Shown here: positions 7,535-9,746 of the stretch, in pieces
Numbering within the stretch: position 1 is the first letter of the stretch
How the letters are laid out: each line of letters begins with the position of its first letter
Assembly: GCA_030596225.1 (NCBI GenBank)
Contig: JAUVKO010000063.1
Span: 1 to 9,746, forward strand
Direction of reading: 5' to 3'
Source of the DNA: Fidelibacterota bacterium
GTDB lineage: Bacteria; Fidelibacterota; UBA8477; JABMPR01
DNA length: 9,746 nucleotides
Program-made: the position numbers and the translations under genes
The notes under the pieces: generated by a model
What the model was told of the DNA's origin: nothing
Databases searched by the model: none
Seen by the model: the letters and a program-made list of their open reading frames with translations, nothing else

Positions 7535-7553
7535 ATTATGGTAACACCATAAT
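7535..7553. promoter_or_regulatory. Perfect 8-bp dyad in the divergent intergenic region (operator candidate)
   Basis: ATTATGGT-AAC-ACCATAAT, with perfect arms at 7535-7542 and 7546-7553. It lies about 95 bases upstream of the cargo gene start and 20 bases upstream of the first rightward promoter-like sequence. A dimeric regulator bound here could act on both directions. No regulator gene is present in the window to pair it with, and the length is short enough for chance in AT-rich DNA. Confidence 0.4.
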
Positions 7554-7578
7554 TTATCGTAAGAATGACAGATTCAAA
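7551..7578 (-). promoter_or_regulatory. Weak leftward promoter candidate for the cargo-receptor cluster
   Basis: The leftward strand reads TTTGAAT (7578-7572), then TAAATTAT overlapping the dyad. This partly matches the Bacteroidetes form TTTG-N19-TAnnTTTG (spacing 18 here), or a poor sigma70 form with a 15-base spacer. Its overlap with the dyad would make repression simple. Prediction only. Confidence 0.25.
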
Positions 7579-7600
7579 GCAGTAAATACTTTTTTATGCT
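7573..7600 (+). promoter_or_regulatory. Rightward promoter candidate upstream of the small ORF
   Basis: TTCAAA (7573-7578), 16-base spacer, TATGCT (7595-7600). This has the same TTnAAA-N16-TATnCT layout as the candidate in front of the peptidase gene, and the first copy of the 20-base repeated ribosome-binding segment follows 9 bases later. Confidence 0.35.
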
Positions 7601-7609
7601 GCACATCTA

Positions 7610-7629
7610 ACCCAAGCGGAGGAATCCAT
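7610..7629 (+). repeat. 20-base direct repeat, copy 1 (contains GGAGG)
   Basis: ACCCAAGCGGAGGAATCCAT, identical to 7802-7821 and 192 bases away from it. GGAGG at 7618-7622 stands 8 bases before ATG 7631, so this copy could drive translation of the 22-codon ORF. Confidence 0.85.
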
Positions 7630-7630
7630 T

Positions 7631-7699
7631 ATGAAGAGCACGGTTTGCTTGATTCGAAGTGGTTTTGTCTATTGCTTTGCTGAAATCACACAATTCTGA
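7631..7699 (+). CDS. Possible 22-residue small ORF or relic leader peptide
   Basis: ATG 7631 to TGA 7697-7699 encodes MKSTVCLIRSG followed by FVYCFAEITQF. It has a full GGAGG at 8-base spacing and a promoter-like sequence upstream. No family recognised. It has a basic start and some hydrophobic residues, like the first part of a signal peptide, so it may be the stump of a gene that lost its body. It may equally be a leader upstream of the peptidase or a chance frame. A weak inverted repeat (AATTCT/AGAATT, 7692-7710) covers its stop. Confidence 0.3.
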   Translation: MKSTVCLIRSGFVYCFAEITQF

Positions 7700-7753
7700 T
7701 CAAAAGAATTATTCACTATATTCATTTAAGTGGATCTAACATCACAAATACTG

Positions 7754-7781
7754 TTGAAATAGCTAATGCTGGAATTATACT
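7754..7781 (+). promoter_or_regulatory. Likely promoter of the M28 peptidase gene
   Basis: TTGAAA (7754-7759), 16-base spacer, TATACT (7776-7781), a good sigma70-type match. Transcription would begin near 7788, downstream of the ATG at 7766. This supports ATG 7820 as the true start, with a leader of about 32 bases. Confidence 0.55.
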
Positions 7782-7801
7782 TCTTTCGTATTAATAACCA
7801 C

Positions 7802-7821
7802 ACCCAAGCGGAGGAATCCAT
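7802..7821 (+). repeat. 20-base direct repeat, copy 2, ribosome-binding site of the peptidase gene
   Basis: Exact second copy of the segment at 7610-7629. GGAGG at 7810-7814 is 5 bases before ATG 7820, which fixes the peptidase start. Confidence 0.85.
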
Positions 7822-9604
7822 GAAACACCTTATTACCCTCATTATCAGTATGTTTGTTCTACAGTGCACCATTCCCATGCAGTCGAATCAGGCAGTTATC
7901 AGTGAACAAGAGCTTTATGATCATATTGCCTACCTCGCATCTGACGAACTTGAAGGTCGTAAACCCGGTACACCTGAGGGTAAGCAAGCAGCCAGCTATA
8001 TAGCTGATCATTTCAAACAATTCGGACTTAGCCCCATGGGTGATGATGGTTTTCAATATTTTGATGTAATTACATCCGTAAAATTAGGCCCTAATAACAG
8101 TTTTAGCGCTGAGGGCATCAATGCCGAACCAGGTGTAAGCTACACCCCCGCCGTATTTTCAATGAATTCGAGTGTGGATGCTCAGGTAGTTTTTGTTGGC
8201 TACGGCTTCCAAATCGAAAATGATTCCATACAATGGAATGATTATAGTGATATCGACATTCAAGATAAATGGGTATTGATCCTGCGCGGGAATCCTGAGA
8301 ATGATGCAGCTCAGAGCAAATATGACAATCACTCCACCATGCGTCAAAAACTTCTAATAGCCCGAGATCATGGTGCTGCAGGAGCAATATTTGTCAACGG
8401 AGAAAAATTCGATGCCAAGGATGAACTTATTGAACTGCGTATCGACCGCAATTTTTCCAGAGCAGCCCTGCCGGTCATTCATGTCAAACGGGAGCTGGCT
8501 GACCAATTACTGGCCGGTTCCGGTAAGACAATCAAGGATCTGGAAACGCAGTTTGATGAGCAGCTGGCACCCCAGAGTATTTCTCTGGATATTCAGGTGG
8601 CAATCACCACTGAAGTTCTCCAGCAGGAAGTGACAACTCAGAATGTTATCGCTTTCCTTCCCGGTAGTGATCCGATATTAAAAGATGAATTTATTGTGAT
8701 CGGTGCTCATTATGACCATCTGGGTTGGGGCGGTAAAGGATCCGGATCCCGCAAACCTGATACAATTGCTGTCCATAATGGGGCTGATGATAATGCTTCC
8801 GGTGTGGCGGCAGTTCTAGAAATTGCTGAACGACTTGCCTTAAATAAACTTGCTCCAAAACGAAGTATCCTGTTCATGGCATTCGGTGCTGAAGAAATGG
8901 GTCTCTTGGGCTCTAAATTTTTTACATCCAATGCCCTCATTGATCTGAAAAGTATCAAACATATGATTAACCTTGATATGGTAGGTTGCTTGAACCCTGA
9001 AACCCGAACTCTCACCGTCGGTGGCACCGGCACCGCTAAAGATATCGATGCCTATATCAAACAACTGGCTGAGGGACGCGATTTCAACTTGTCCACAACC
9101 CCTGACGGTTATGGACCCTCAGATCATGCCACCTTTTATATCGAAGATATTCCCGTGCTTATGTTCTTCACCGGCATCACTGATGTATACCACACACCGG
9201 CTGATGATATTGAAACCATTAATTTTGCCGGCGAAAAGATCGTTGCTGATTTTGCTTATGACCTGATCAAGAACATCGCTTCCATGGAGCAGACCTTTGA
9301 ATACCTGGAAGCCGGCCCGAAAGGCCCACCCAAGGGTGGCAAACGCGGTAAAGTAAAAATGGGAATCATCCCTGATTTTGCGGCTGCTGATGCAGCCGGT
9401 TTCCTGCTTGGTGGTGTCGTACCGGGTGGTCCTGCTGCTTTTGCAGGAATGCAGAAAGGGGATGTTATGGTCTCTCTTAATGGCCGCTCAGTGAAAAACG
9501 TATATGATTATATGGGACGGATGGCCGAGGTGAAACCGGGCCAGCGTATTTCTGTTGAAATTTTGCGCGGTGAACAGAAATTGATCCTAATTGTACAACT
9601 ATAG
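7820..9604 (+). CDS. M28-family zinc peptidase with PA and PDZ domains, probable lipoprotein
   Basis: A 594-residue exported metallo-aminopeptidase-like enzyme, predicted to remove N-terminal residues from peptides with two zinc ions. The start has GGAGG 5 bases upstream. The N-terminus MKHLITLIISMFVLQC suggests a type II signal peptide with lipid on Cys16, though Gln before the Cys is unusual. A protease-associated domain is inserted at about 120-270 (VVFVGYGFQ, DKWVLILRGNP, GAAGAIFVN). The M28 core shows every expected metal or catalytic residue: His297 (GAHYDHLG), Asp323 (GADDNASG), Glu358-Glu359 (GAEEMGLLGS), Asp386 (NLDMVG) and His458 (YHTPADD). After a Gly/Pro/Lys linker (PKGPPKGGKRGK), a C-terminal PDZ domain runs from about 510 to 594 (GVVPGGPAAFAGMQKGDVMV, SLNGRSVKNVYDYM). 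PA-M28-PDZ is a known arrangement. Divergent from the cargo-receptor cluster. Exact peptide preference is not readable. Confidence 0.92.
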   Translation: MKHLITLIISMFVLQCTIPMQSNQAVISEQELYDHIAYLASDELEGRKPGTPEGKQAASYIADHFKQFGLSPMGDDGFQYFDVITSVKLGPNNSFSAEGINAEPGVSYTPAVFSMNSSVDAQVVFVGYGFQIENDSIQWNDYSDIDIQDKWVLILRGNPENDAAQSKYDNHSTMRQKLLIARDHGAAGAIFVNGEKFDAKDELIELRIDRNFSRAALPVIHVKRELADQLLAGSGKTIKDLETQFDEQLAPQSISLDIQVAITTEVLQQEVTTQNVIAFLPGSDPILKDEFIVIGAHYDHLGWGGKGSGSRKPDTIAVHNGADDNASGVAAVLEIAERLALNKLAPKRSILFMAFGAEEMGLLGSKFFTSNALIDLKSIKHMINLDMVGCLNPETRTLTVGGTGTAKDIDAYIKQLAEGRDFNLSTTPDGYGPSDHATFYIEDIPVLMFFTGITDVYHTPADDIETINFAGEKIVADFAYDLIKNIASMEQTFEYLEAGPKGPPKGGKRGKVKMGIIPDFAAADAAGFLLGGVVPGGPAAFAGMQKGDVMVSLNGRSVKNVYDYMGRMAEVKPGQRISVEILRGEQKLILIVQL

Positions 9605-9656
9605 CAATTGTTTTATACCAATTGTACTTCAAAAGAGTCTATCTGAATTCAAAAGA

Positions 9657-9735
9657 TTTTTCTGTTTTACAATCTTTAAATTTTAAGCATAGCTTGAGCT
9701 ATGGTTGGAATTTTAAGAGCAGTAAAACTGGAAAA
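9657..9735 (+). terminator. Long imperfect hairpin after the peptidase gene
   Basis: A 79-base imperfect palindrome: apical CATAGC-TTGA-GCTATG (9688-9703), a middle stem 9673-9687 with 9704-9718 (13 of 15 pairs, two of them G-U in rightward RNA), a small internal loop, and an outer stem 9657-9670 with 9722-9735. It starts 52 bases after the stop. There is no U run after it, so it may be a non-canonical terminator, a 3' stability hairpin or a mobile palindromic element. The next gene lies beyond the window. Confidence 0.45.
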
Positions 9736-9746
9736 GATGAAGAATG

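Larger units (their letters stand above)
7440..7819. other. Divergent intergenic region, 380 bases
   Basis: Separates the leftward cargo-receptor cluster from the rightward peptidase gene. Contents from left to right: cargo-gene ribosome-binding site, 8-bp dyad overlapping a weak leftward promoter candidate, two rightward promoter-like sequences, and two copies of a 20-base ribosome-binding segment, the first followed by a 22-codon ORF. No other conserved structure or RNA gene was recognised. Confidence 0.7.

Noticed and set aside
7766..7819. N-terminal extension of the peptidase from ATG 7766
   Set aside because: The TTGAAA-N16-TATACT promoter overlaps it, and GGAGG with a signal peptide supports ATG 7820.
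9605..9624. Paired CAATTG hexamers as an attachment site or operator
   Set aside because: Two 6-base self-palindromes in AT-rich DNA are expected by chance, and no integrase or regulator is nearby.

Overview
The window looks like a chromosomal segment from a Gram-negative bacterium of the FCB assemblage. The main evidence is the C-terminal type IX secretion (T9SS) sorting domain with a YQNYPNPFNPST-type opening, together with a TonB-dependent receptor carrying an N-terminal carboxypeptidase-regulatory-like domain. Strong Shine-Dalgarno sites (AAGGGG, GGAGG) and the PNPFNPST wording fit Marinimicrobia, Ignavibacteria or Calditrichota-like lineages better than classical Bacteroidetes, but this placement is an inference from style, not from a marker gene.

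Left to centre, minus strand: three genes are read leftward in the order (i) a 1271-residue T9SS cargo protein (7439 to 3624) built from three copies of a ~222-residue ILVVDDD domain and four Ig/SusE-like domains, (ii) a 965-residue TonB-dependent outer-membrane receptor (3530 to 633), and (iii) the first part of an unrecognised exported protein that runs off the left edge (606 to below 1). The gaps are 93 and 26 bases, so they are probably co-transcribed. The 93-base gap holds a 16-bp hairpin whose three irregular pairs are G-U wobbles only in the leftward transcript. The third gene's 5' portion is crossed by two palindromic repeat elements, both open in the coding frame.

Centre: a 380-base divergent intergenic region (7440-7819) contains a perfect 8-bp dyad, two rightward promoter-like sequences, and an exactly duplicated 20-base ribosome-binding segment. 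One copy precedes a 22-codon small ORF; the other precedes the real peptidase gene.

Right, plus strand: a 594-residue M28-family zinc aminopeptidase-like protein (7820 to 9604) with protease-associated and PDZ domains and all zinc ligands visible, probably a lipoprotein. A long imperfect hairpin (9657-9735) follows it.

Working together (inference): the leftward cluster pairs a large surface-displayed or secreted, probably non-catalytic binding protein with an outer-membrane receptor, and the divergent peptidase could trim peptides. No SusD-like protein, glycosidase or specific substrate gene is visible, so the transported ligand is unknown. No tRNA, rRNA, CRISPR array, transposase or phage gene was seen.
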